Below are positions 23,468 through 33,584 of a stretch of 64,000 bases of DNA, one piece after another (the first letter of the stretch is position 1; each line of letters opens with the position of its first letter). The stretch is from contig JAIVFH010000073.1 in NCBI GenBank assembly GCA_025765595.1, forward strand, positions 62,001-126,000, given 5' to 3'. The translations under genes and the position numbers were made by a program. The notes below the pieces were generated by a model. It saw nothing but the letters and a program-made list of their open reading frames with translations, did not search any database and was not told the origin of the DNA. Source of the stretch: Obelidium mucronatum (lineage: Eukaryota > Chytridiomycota > Chytridiomycetes > Chytridiales > Chytriomycetaceae).

Positions 23468-23740
23468 TCCCTTTTGGGAACCTCGGGGTGAATGCTGAGT
23501 TTATGAAGCGATTCCATTCAATTGGGGCCTTCCAGCGTGGACAACTCGTGACGGTGTTCCCCGTCGCGAGCCTCCTTCTAGTTTCTATAGCCGGTTCGAA
23601 GTTTGCCCTTGACACTTCCCTTTCGGGAACCTCGGGGTGGATGCTGAGTTTATGAAGCGATTCCATTCAATTGGGGCCTTCCAGCGTGGACAACTCGTGT
23701 CGGTATTCCCGTCACGAGCCTCCTTTCGAACAGCACAAAA
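23453..23740. repeat. Imperfect tandem repeat, unit 148 bp, two copies
   Basis: Copy 1 begins GTTTGCCCTTGACACTCCC at 23453 and copy 2 begins GTTTGCCCTTGACACTTCC at 23601, a period of 148 bp. A stretch of about 60 bases covering TGAGTTTATGAAGCGATTCC and onwards is identical in both. The second copy diverges and ends near 23740. The period is not a multiple of three, so the two copies read in different frames and the repeat is unlikely to be coding as it stands. Confidence 0.85.
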
Positions 23741-24149
23741 TTACCCCGCATCTATCAATTCTTCTTTACTCGTGAGGCAATCAAATTATTAATATACACT
23801 TTCCTTCCTTTCAACTTTTTTGAAGGATTCGGTACAGGATGTCGTGTTCTTTGTCTCGATGCAGCCGTGGGATGATGATCGCACAAAATAACTCACCTCT
23901 TGTTATCCTATAGGCGCAGTCGCCAAGCTAGCAAAAGTAGCGGCTATTTGATGACAGAAGACTTGAAAGTTTTGTTTCAGCAGGCCATCTATCGCCTCGG
24001 AACATTCTAAATTCTTTCACCTCATGGCGGAATTCGGACAGGTGCTCTAATCGGCCGTCGAATTTTCACGTCGTTTGATTCCCTTTTCCAAATAAATTAA
24101 TTAATTAATCAGTCGGATTTTCCAACCTGACAATTCCTGCAATTTCAAC

Positions 24150-27100
24150 ATGGCAGCACCATCATTTCTCCCTCCCGTCTTTGATCGCAACGGTTCTGCA
24201 TCGTCATCTTCATCCGTCCATACGCCAGTCAGTCCAGACAGCAGCTCGCCTTGTTCTTCCGCAGGGAAACGGACGTCTCTTCCAGCCGCAACTAAGCAAC
24301 CCCCATCTTCCAACAACACCAACATCATTGGAATCAGCTCCACCAGACCCTACTCTTCTCGTTCCAAACCTTCCACCAAAACTAAAAGCAAAACCGCACC
24401 GAAACTATACGTTCCCTTAAAGTCCCTCACACCAAGCACAACACCACGTTTGAACAGCGCTGCGACAAATAAGTCGAAACCATCCACTCCAAAGATCCCA
24501 CTGCAACCAACAACGAAAAAACCCCTCACTCCTCCAACCTATTCAAAACCAAAATCATCTACTGCAACACCACCACCACCTGCAAAACACCCCCAAACAA
24601 CTGTCCCCGCTGCTGCTGCATCGACCCGAGCAGCAACCATTGTACCACCTGACACTGCAACTGTCGCGAACGGCGCCCATCTTCGAAAATACGCCAAACA
24701 GTTTCTCCACGATCGCGATGAATGGTCTGTACTCAAGGAAACGCGACGGAAATTCCAACAAGACAAGGAATTCAAACAGACACAGAAACGGCATGAAGCC
24801 CTACAAGAGCTCGTCATCCAAATCCACAACGATGATGAAAGCACGAGTAACAGCAGCAACGAGGAGGAGGAGGAGGAGGAGGTTGCTCCCTTTGCTGAGT
24901 TCCAAGGACGTAATTCACGACGGGGGTCGTTGGGTGTTCGCTTTGATACGAAACGGAATTCAAGAACTGGTGTAGGCGGCGGTGGGGGTGGTGGTGGTGG
25001 TGGTACTGGGTTTTCAGTTGTTCATTCAAGGAGAAGCTCATTGGGTGGGGGTGTTGTTAAAGGCAAAGGCGGTAATAGCAATGGCTCTGGGCGTAGCTCT
25101 CGTAGCTCTCTTCGGAGCTCTGGTCGCAGTTCCCGTGCAGTGACACCTTCCAAAAACTCCACAAGCAATAGTCTGAATGTACTTGCCGGTACAGGAGGAT
25201 CAGCCATAAATTTATTTGGAGGCAGTGGCAATCCTGCAGTTGTTGGCGCCAACGGCAGCGGCGGCGGCGTCAAATTGGGGACTGGAAGCTGTATCAATCT
25301 GATGGGTGGATTCAAAGCAAAGGGGTCTTTTTATAATCTTTCTAGAAGTGCATCGCAGCAACCAGTTTACCAGGGATCCAATTTGTGCATCAAGGTTGAT
25401 GACGAACCGATTCCACAGCCCAGCAACTCAGAACCTAGCACAAGCTCTGAAAGGGATTCAAGTACTTCCAGCAGCAGCAGTAGCAGCAGCAGCAGTTATG
25501 AATCCACAAGCGATTCCAGTGACTATTCGGATAACAGCCAAGATGAAATCATACCAGAATCCCACTGCGTTGAGCCATTGCAATCGAGTCTCACTCCCTC
25601 CAGACGAGACCTATTCCTTCAACAACAACGAAAAAAATCAAACGTGATGCTTACAGGATTCGGAATGGGATCCACGTTCTTGACAGATTTCGCAGTGGAT
25701 GAAAACTATGGGAAATCGACAATGTTTTTCCGGCTCCAGCGTATTTTTCGACTGGTTGCTCTGGCGTCACACTTTACGAAATACTTGTCAAAGATTTTAA
25801 AGAATCCAGTGCAGTTGAGTTTTTTAATTTTTATCTTTTTTTTTTTTTTTTTAAAAAATATAAATTGAATTTTTTTTTTCCAGGTGGGGATGGGAATACG
25901 ATCCAGACGCAAACTTTGCAGAAGAAGTAGCGAACCCAACAAGCACAGAAAAAACTCGAAACATTGTATCCGCTGTAGATTTCGCAGTCGGACACTTGTT
26001 TAGCAAAAACAGTTTCCAAGGCTGGTTAACAGCCAACATGCGCAGTCTGTTTCGGAAACCACCCGAAATCCGAACAGAATTTGAGCTAAGTGAAATGCAA
26101 GTGTGGTGCAGCTCCATGAAAGCGTTCCGCAAATACCCAGTGAATATTCAAAAGGAGCTCTTGCGGGTGGGGCGATATGAGAGGTGGCATAGCGAGAGAA
26201 TGATTGTCGGGGAAAACCAAAAGGGGATGTTTTTTTATGTCATCCTGGATGGCGAAATTGAAATGTTCAAGATGGATCGCGAAGGGATGGACAAGGATCG
26301 TAAATCGCGGAGTCAAATCAACCTAGCTGCTAGTTCGGAATCAGTTGGTAATAACGAGGCGGCAAAGAGGTCTGATGATTATGAAAGACAGTATCGGGTG
26401 GCTTTGGGAACACAGACGAGTGGAGGTTTGGTTCCTTCTTTTTTTATTTATTTAATGTCTGTTCAAATTTTAACAACCTAAATTGATATTCTAGAATCAT
26501 TCGGCGAACTTGCGTTTGTGAGTGGACTCCGAATCGCATCAGCAATCACCAAGAGAACAACGGAATTCCTCCTTGTCGAACGGGATGACTATCTCCGAAT
26601 AGTCCAAGACACAAACGATGTTCATTCCAGGGAAAAATTGGCCCACATTAAAAAGATTCCCTTGTTCAAGACACTCAGCGCCAATTTAGAAACAATCGCT
26701 CTTTATTGCGACTTGAAGTCGTTTCCTCCTGACAGCGTTGTCGTTTGCGAAGGGGATCCATGTGAATACATTTTCTTTCAAAGGTGAAACAACAAAAACT
26801 CTTTCAGTCATAAAACCAAAACGTGTTATTAAAAAATTTATTGTGGGTCTATAGATCTGGTACATCCCGATTGGTCAAGTCACTACAGTTTTGCAAAGTC
26901 AGACACCACGGTGGATACAGCCTTGAACCATTACATCAACATCACCTCCACCACCAAGCACAACAACCACAACACCACAACCACCAAAACCACCACCAAA
27001 TAGACAGCTCACACCCTCTCCTATCATCCAACCAACAACAACCACCTCCACCACCACCAACAAGTACACCGACTCCAGCAGCACCAACAGTAGTCACAAA

Positions 27101-27443
27101 ATTTGTAGTCATCCAAAAACTATTCCCTGGAGATTACTATTTTGATGGCAGTGAATCCATCAACCCAAACGATCTCGCCTTCAGTTCCGGTTCTCGAGCA
27201 ATCACTGCAAAAACCAGCGTGGTTACAAACATTCGAAGCGAGTTCTTGGTCATTTCCAAAATCGACTTCAACAAGTTTGCAACAAAAGACACTTGGAGAG
27301 CGTTTTCGAATGGAAGTGCTGATAAAGCGTTGCCTCCGCTTCCGATACTGAATCAAGTGTATAGCGAGCACCGCAAATGGAGTATACACAAGAAGCAGGT
27401 TGTGGCGGAAATTATGGAGGAGATTAGGTTGAAGAGGAAGTGA
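24150..27443 (+). CDS. Cyclic-nucleotide-binding-domain protein (CNBD2-like)
   Basis: Four exons (24150-25813, 25884-26425, 26495-26783, 26855-27443), 1027 aa. Residues 1-500 are disordered: Ser/Pro/Thr-rich, with an acidic run, a Gly run and a Ser run. From about 555 the protein is folded. Residues 634-760 form a cNMP-binding domain, with ERMIVGENQKGMFFYVILDG and the phosphate-cassette-like SFGELAFVSGLRIASAIT. A second cNMP-like domain begins at about 785 (IKKIPLFKTLSANLETIALY) and is broken after CEYIFFQRSGT by a linker of about 70 residues rich in His, Gln and Pro before its final strands (TNIRSEFLVISKIDFNKF). There is no kinase, channel or cyclase domain. CNBD2-type proteins occur in flagellated lineages and sperm; that link is an inference. 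Confidence 0.85.
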
Positions 27444-27508
27444 AGAAAATGGTTTTCTACAACACCAATACCCAAGAGAAAACAAAAAAAAAAAAAAAAC
27501 ATATTTTA

Positions 27509-29165
27509 TTAAACTAGTCTGTTGCGTGAAATTTGTTCTCGAATTGCAATCGCTTCAGCCGATTGATCTTCTGGCTTCAACATTCCAACTCCGTAAATGT
27601 TTAGAAACATTGTTTCTGATATTCTTTGCAGAGCCTCTGTGGTAAGGAATCCTTGATGGCCAGTGACGACAACGTTGTTGAAGGATAGTAATCGAGAGAA
27701 CCACTTGTCTTCGAGAAAGTCAGATTCCGAGTGGTCTGTGTTTTTGATGGAGTATTGTTGAGTTTGAGTATTCTTGGTAGACTGGGTTTGCGGAGTATGA
27801 GACAGAAGGAGAAGTATACACCAAAGCCGTATGAATGAGAAGAAAAGAAATACTGGTGAAATTACGCCTTCGGCGTCTGAGAAGGAAAGACAAGTATACA
27901 CCAAAGCCGTATGAATGAGAAGAAAAGAAATACTGGTGAAATTACGCCTTCGGCGTCTGAGAAGGAAAGAAAAGTATACACCAAAGCCGTATGAATGAGA
28001 AGAAAAGAAACACTGGTGAAATTACGCCTTCGGCGTCTGAGAAGGAAAGACAAGTATACACCAAAGCCATATGAATGAAAAGAAAAGAAATACTGGTGAA
28101 ATTACGCCTTCGGCGTCTGAGAAGAAAGAATACACTACGTCGCCTACGGCGGTAGGGGTTTACGCCTTCGGCGTACGACAGTCAACCTTCAAAAAACATT
28201 GAAGTCTCATTTTCATAAACATCGAGACCAGCGCCAGCAATTTTTCTGGACTTGATTGCACGAATCAAATCCAGAGTATTGATCAAGCCACCCCTTGAAG
28301 TATTAACCAAAAGAGTACCGTCTTGCATTTGAGATAAAGAATCGGCATTAATCAAATAGCGAGTTTCAGGAGTGAGAGGGCAATGAAGAGAAATGACGCG
28401 GGATTGAGCAAACAAGGTATCGAGCGGAACGTATTTGCAGTTTTCCCAGGACGCGACTTCTTTTGACGGGAATGGGTCGTGGCACAGCACATTGCAGCCA
28501 AAGCCGAGCATAATCTTGATGAAGCACTGGCCAATCTGTAATTTAATTTTTGTTTCAATTTATTTGTTGGTGGGTAACAAAGAGTCAGCAGTTCAAGAAA
28601 GAAAAGAGCCACAGTGAGTCACCCTTCGCACACGTACCTTCCCGGTGCCGACGACGCCGACGGTCTTCCCGTGCATGTCGAAGCCCACGAGGCCGTTGAG
28701 CGCAAAGTTGCCCTGCTTGACCCTGCTGGCGGCAGGCACAATGCGCCTGTTTGCGGCCAGCGCCAGCGCCGCGGCAAACTCGGCGATCGCGTGCGGCGAG
28801 TACTCGGGCACGCGCGTGACGGCAAGCCCGAGCGCGGCGGCGGTGCGCACGTCCACGTGGTTGAAGCCGGCGGACCGCAGCGTCACGTGGCGCACGCCGC
28901 CGGCCGCAAGCCGCCGCAGCACGCCCGCGCCCGCGTCGTCGTTGACAAACAGCGCCACGGCGTCGCTGCCCGCCGCGAGCCCCGCCGTCGCCGCGCTGAG
29001 CTTCACGTCGAAGTACGCCACGCCCAGGGCGTCTTCGCCGCCTGGGCCGCCTCGACCAATCAGATTGCGCGTCGCCGCCGCCGCCGCCGCCGCGAGGAAC
29101 GGCCGCTCGTAGCGCATTGCGCCAAACACTGCAACCTTGACGCTGTTGACAAGCGCGTGAGTCAT
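27509..29165 (-). CDS. D-lactate dehydrogenase-like D-2-hydroxyacid dehydrogenase
   Basis: Three exons (29165-28638, 28535-28187, 27708-27509), 358 aa. It belongs to the NAD-dependent D-isomer 2-hydroxyacid dehydrogenases; the spacing and SPHAIAEFAAALALAANR resemble fermentative bacterial-type D-LDH (pyruvate to D-lactate). The nucleotide motif VGVVGTGKIGQCF spans the first intron. The catalytic set is Arg in NTSRGGLINT, Glu in GAGLDVYENE and His in TGHQGFLTTEA. Exon 1 is very GC-rich (44 of 60 bases at 28741-28800), while exon 3 is ordinary (26 of 60 at 27541-27600). The second intron (27709-28186, 478 nt) is the longest in the gene and is filled with an 80-bp minisatellite. Its donor, GTTGAC, is weak. 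Substrate choice is not certain from sequence. Confidence 0.9.
27813..28132 (-). repeat. 80-bp minisatellite (four copies) with hairpin motif inside a D-LDH intron
   Basis: AGTATACACCAAAGCC recurs at 27813, 27893, 27973 and 28053 with a constant 80-bp period and few substitutions. Each unit contains ACGCCTTCGGCGT, a perfect 5-bp stem with a TTC loop. Beyond the array, at 28140-28178, two related hairpins follow (CGCCTACGGCG and TACGCCTTCGGCGTA). The array lies wholly within intron 2 (27709-28186). Confidence 0.95.
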
Positions 29166-29226
29166 GGTGTATTCTTGCGTTTTATTTGTTTTTTTATTTA
29201 TTTGCAACTATATATAAAATAATAAA
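29166..29226. promoter_or_regulatory. 61-bp bidirectional promoter between D-LDH and PRP39
   Basis: The D-LDH ATG at 29165 (minus) and the PRP39 ATG at 29227 (plus) are 61 bp apart. TATATATAAAAT lies at 29209-29220. It is about 45 bp upstream of the D-LDH start codon and too close to the PRP39 start to serve it as a normal TATA box. Confidence 0.5.
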
Positions 29227-31363
29227 ATGGCTTCTGAAGGTACAACGTCCAAACTCCAACTCACTCACTCACTCACTCCAACATACAACTTCGTTCTACA
29301 CAGCTGAACACCTGGCAGAGTGGGATCGCCAATGGTCCGTGGTTACTGTGGTTCGTATCGATCAGCTCTTGGACGGAAGAGAGTGCCTAATTAATCATCC
29401 ACTGCTCCAACAAACAACAACAAACCACACCTACAAACAAAAGAACCCGGACGATTTTGCCTCGTGGGAATCGCTTCTCCGTCTGGCCGAGTCGGCCCAG
29501 GGACCCGTCACGGCGGCCTCAGAGCCACAGACTATTGCCAATCTGAGATCGGTTTTCGATGCTTTTCTCACAAAGTTCCCGCTCTGCTTTGGCTATTGGA
29601 AAAAGTATGCCGATGCTGAGATGCGAATCGAAGGAAAGGAAAAGGCTGAAGAAGTGAGTAGCAGCAGCACTCGTGTCCCTCGTCGTTGCTTCGCTTTTGT
29701 TTAAGTCCAGACTCAATTCGGCCCAATCAGGTCTTTGAAAGAGCGGTTTCTGCCATTCACAACTCCATCGATCTTTGGATTCACTATTGTCAGTTCAAAG
29801 TCGATAATTCTCAGGACGTTGATGACGTGAGGGCGTAAGTCACTTTGTTTAAACCCTTCCTTTTTGACTTTGTCTCCCACACCCTTACCACACTCTCTGT
29901 TATCCTATTCCCTATTTCTAATGCCCACAAGGATAAATATCAATTAAGATGGAAGCGATTCTGTTTTATAAAAAAATGATCCGAAAATGGGGGAATGTTG
30001 GCTATTCTAGTAACACTGTTTTCTTCATTTTCCTTTCCATTATCCAATTCGCTTTAGCTACTAACAACATGCAGGAACCTTCTTTAAATTCATAACCAAA
30101 AAAACAAAACTTCCGAATCTCGTGTACTCTTCTTCTTTACCATCTTTTTTTTTTCTACTTCTTTTCTTCATTCTTACATTCTTTTTTTTTTCGAATCCAC
30201 AATCTGACTTTTACACAAAAAAACAACACATTTATTTCATTGCAGAACTTTTGAACGCGGAGCTCAAGGCGTCGGCCACGATTTCCTGTCTCACACATTT
30301 TGGGATAAATACATTGACTATGAAGAAACGCGCCAACAAGACCCAGCCAAAGTCTTGAAAATCCTGGAACGCGTAATTCGAATTCCACTGCATCAATACG
30401 CCAGATATTTCGAAAAGTACAGTACGATTTCCGCCTCGAGACCTCCCATCGAGAGTCTCGATGGTGGAAACGAGGATTATGAGAGACTATCTGCAGGATT
30501 AAACACGGAAGATAAGGTAATTTTTGTTTTAATTTATCTTTTAGTATTATTGGATTTGGTTTTTTAATTTGAATATAAAGGACTTTGAAGCACAACTCCG
30601 TCAAAAAATCCACACCCTCAAATCCGAAATCTACCTCAAAACCCAAGAATCCGTGCACAAGTCCTGGGCATTTGAATCCGAAATCAAACGTCCTTATTTT
30701 CATATTAAACCCATGGACGAAGCGCAGCTATCCAATTGGCGCAAGTACTTGGATTTCGAAGAGAATGCTGTTGAAGCCGGAACGAGTGAAGTTGCGAGAT
30801 TGTATGTGTTGTATGAAAGGTGTTTGGTTGCGTGTGCCTTGTATGAAGAGTTTTGGTTGAGGTATGGGCGGTATCTTGTGGTGAAAGGAGATTTCGATGG
30901 CGCAAAGAGTGTATATGCGAGAGCTGCGGATTTATTTTTGGCTGCAGGGTAAACTTTTTTCTTGAGTCTTTTACCAATGTTTCTTTTGACTGAATCTTTT
31001 TCATCAAGTCGCACCGAACTTCGCCTCGAATATGCTGCGTTTGAGGAAGAACACGGACGCATCCAGGAGGCAGAAGCCATTTTTGCAAAGTTGATGGAGA
31101 ATGGTGATTAATTTTTTTTTTGCTTCCCATTCTTTCCAATCCCAGAAAAAGATTTTTTTAATTCGCGGGAAAATGTCGTAGTTCCAGGACATGTTGAAAC
31201 CTTATACAAGTATGCGCATTTTATGCGTAGAAACTATGGTATTGAGAAAGCAGAAGAATGTTTTGTGAGCTCAATTGCTGCTGTTTCTGATGAAAAGGCC
31301 AAAGGATTTTTGATTGCTAGCCACGCTAAATTTGTGTATTCCGTGAGTGTCTTTGATTTTTTT

Positions 31364-31394
<31 letters not shown>

Positions 31395-32040
31395 GGGGGG
31401 GTCTCCTTTTGTTTTTTTTTTCTTGTGGATCTCAACCAACTGTCTCTTTTTTTATTATTTTTATTTGTAAAAGACAAAAGGAGTAGAAGAAGCCCGCCGA
31501 ATCTATCGCGACGCCCTCCCCTTATACTCTGCAACCTCAAAATCTCTTGTCCTTCAAAACTTTTTATTCGAACTGAACCTACCGCCAACCTCCTCCACCA
31601 CTGGTGGTGGTAGCGGCGACAACCTGGACCCCGCTCGAATCGCTTGGGAAGCCCTCTCAGGAAGCAACGCCTTCACAGAATACGAGAAACTCATGTTTGG
31701 CCACCGATACGCCGACTTTTTAAACGAACGCGGAACCGATTTGGTTGCGTATCGTGCTGTTTTGCAAGCGTTGCATTTGAATTACCGTATGCCGACTGCA
31801 GAGGATGCGCTGCAAGGCGGCAGTGGAAGAAAAAGGGGGCTTCCAGGTGGTGATGATGATAAGGCGTATAAAATGGCGAAAATTGGAGGAGTAGGGGGGC
31901 CGGTTACGCCTATTGTTGCGGCGGCTCTTCCGCACCAGCAGCCGAATGCGGTGTTTGGTGGGTATGGGCAACCACCAGTCCAGCAGCAACAATGGGGCGG
32001 AAGTGGTGGATATGGGGGCGGGTATCAGCAAGGATACTGA
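29227..32040 (+). CDS. PRP39: PRP39, U1 snRNP HAT-repeat splicing factor
   Basis: Exons 29227-29239, 29304-29653, 29731-29834, 30246-30516, 30581-30948, 31009-31103, 31182-31342, 31474-32040; 642 aa as modelled. PRP39 is a U1 snRNP component that helps 5' splice-site recognition. It is built of helical HAT repeats: NPDDFASWESLL, FGYWKKYADAE, LWIHYCQF, FWDKYIDYEE, EIKRPYFHIKPMDEAQLSNW and LYEEFWLRYGRYL are all classic. The C-terminus is a low-complexity Gly/Gln/Tyr tail. The first exon codes only four residues. Exon 2 may hide a further intron of 96-105 nt ending at 29443, because the segment just before NPDDF is unlike the family; it is open and a multiple of three, so both forms keep the frame. 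Confidence 0.93.
31357..31401 (+). repeat. Poly-T17/poly-G28 tract in PRP39 intron 7
   Basis: Seventeen T are followed directly by 28 G within the intron 31343-31473. The lengths are probably unreliable in assembly. Confidence 0.85.
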
Positions 32041-32118
32041 TTAGTAGTTGCGGATATTAAAGAAAGTGTCCAAAGCAATGATTGCTCTTTATTCCAAGAA
32101 AATTCCAAGAAAAGTCTC

Positions 32119-33348
32119 TTATTTTGACAAGATGGATTGTTGGATCTTGTGAACGAAGCTATAAACAGCCTGGTGCATCTGGTGCCGAGTGGCATGAGAC
32201 ACAGCTTTGCTTGTCCACTCATTTCCTTCAAGGAAAAAGCCAAGTTGGCTTTCAAGTGAATCGTGTCCCAAAATGTTTCGTGCAAACGATAAAGGACGGG
32301 TCAACTCCAGCCCCAAATAAAACTCCAGACATTGGCTTTCTGTAATCGACGCTTCCAGTAAATCAGTTTGGTATCCGTTCCTGAGAAACACCTGAACAGG
32401 AACAGCCTCATCCGTTACTGGGCTTGTTTTCAGAGCATTCAATCTCCCGCGAGCCTCTCCAGCAGTCAAGTTGACATCACCGTCTTTTTGGGCAATGGCG
32501 CGACGAACAGAAAGGGCTGTCAAAATTGCTTGTGCGTGCACCTTTTTGGCAGTTTCAGTCACCGCATCCGTGACCCACGAAGCTCTCGTTACATCCTCAC
32601 AGCATATTCCACCACGCATCTTTCCGGAAGCGTCCACCAGGAGAATGACACTATCTGGCTGCGTCATTGAATAGTACCCACTGTGGGACTTGTCTTTTGG
32701 ACGGTTGACTTGACCATGCCATTTGAGATGAGAAGATAGCACTGGAAATATAGCCGTGGGGTGTTTTGATTTCATAAAGTCTCGAACGCCAGGGTTCTCC
32801 TTGTGCTTTTTCAGAACCGAAGGGACGGTCCACCATCCCTTTTGAGCCGCCGAGTTTCCATGCCCCTTGGGCCTTGGCCCTTCAATCTCCAAAACTTCCA
32901 TGATGATATCATCACTTTCATCTGGAACAAGGTCATGCAGCTCTTGAAAATGAGCAGCAGGAACACCCGTGTTCACCTCTGCAGCGACACTCACAGCTTT
33001 ACATTGGAAGTTTGCAACCAAGATTCTGAGCGGAGAATAGCGGTCAAGGTCGTGGCATACTTTGGTGTACGCTTCGGAAGGTGTGAGTCCATACTTGACG
33101 ATCGCTTCCACCATCATTGCTTTGAGGTCACTCAAGTTTCTGAGCTTTTCTTGGTTGTGGTCACTCAAGGTTGCTTGTTGTTGATCGGCTCTCAATCCAA
33201 ACGTTGGGGCGTTTTGGAGTTTGATGTGAAGCTGATCCATGCATTCCAAGTCGACTTGGCTGAAGGGGATCGTTTTTGTAGTTTTGGACATGGAGAGAGG
33301 GCCGCTGCTCTTGATCCGTTCAGTCAGTGAAGCAAATTGCTTGAGCAT
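32119..33348 (-). CDS. Uncharacterised protein
   Basis: Single exon, 409 aa from the ATG at 33348. The frame stays open upstream to 33729 but without an ATG and through the start of the neighbouring helicase gene, so 33348 is chosen. The family is not recognised. The protein is soluble-looking and of mixed composition: an N-terminal helical part, a stretch with MVEAIVKYGLTPSEAYTKVC, a Gly/Trp-containing centre (AAQKGWWTVPSVLKKH), SVILLVDASGKMRGGICCED, then ECLEFYLGLELTRPL-like helices at the end. There is no transmembrane segment or signal peptide. It is convergent with PRP39 and divergent from RRP3. It is likely a real gene because of its length and its lack of low-complexity sequence. Confidence 0.7.
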   Translation of the reverse strand: MLKQFASLTERIKSSGPLSMSKTTKTIPFSQVDLECMDQLHIKLQNAPTFGLRADQQQATLSDHNQEKLRNLSDLKAMMVEAIVKYGLTPSEAYTKVCHDLDRYSPLRILVANFQCKAVSVAAEVNTGVPAAHFQELHDLVPDESDDIIMEVLEIEGPRPKGHGNSAAQKGWWTVPSVLKKHKENPGVRDFMKSKHPTAIFPVLSSHLKWHGQVNRPKDKSHSGYYSMTQPDSVILLVDASGKMRGGICCEDVTRASWVTDAVTETAKKVHAQAILTALSVRRAIAQKDGDVNLTAGEARGRLNALKTSPVTDEAVPVQVFLRNGYQTDLLEASITESQCLEFYLGLELTRPLSFARNILGHDSLESQLGFFLEGNEWTSKAVSHATRHQMHQAVYSFVHKIQQSILSK

Positions 33349-33584
33349 TGTTTCTTGTCTGAATTTAATATTTAATAGATTAATAAAGGTTGAAAGGAAA
33401 CAGTCAGCTTGGGCGTGGCAAGAGCTCTGGCGGATGAATATATCTGCTAGTACTTTATCTTCTTGAATTTTCAGTAATCCAGGGACGACGTGAAGAGACG
33501 ACGTGAGGATGGAAATTCTGTCAATTGCTTTCACTTTCTTTCTTTCTTTCTTTTTTTTTTTTTTTATAATTTTTTTTATAAAAA

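Larger units (their letters stand above)
23186..24149. other. 964-bp region with a tandem repeat and an orphan ORF fragment
   Basis: Between the stop of the BCS1-like gene and the start of the CNBD gene. It holds an ATG-less minus-strand ORF (23195-23467), a 148-bp tandem repeat (23453 to about 23740) and about 400 bp with no supported gene. The last part includes the CNBD promoter and an ATTAATTAATTAAT run near 24100. Confidence 0.5.

Noticed and set aside
23448..23655. Protein-coding repeat in the 148-bp units
   Set aside because: The period is not a multiple of three, so the two copies cannot share a frame.
27813..28132. CRISPR-like array
   Set aside because: The repeats are directly tandem without unique spacers and lie in a eukaryotic intron.
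30122..30358. 78-codon plus-strand ORF in PRP39
   Set aside because: It lies in the 411-nt intron 3 and in the wrong frame of exon 4; a Phe/Leu run from T-rich intron sequence makes it look like a membrane protein.
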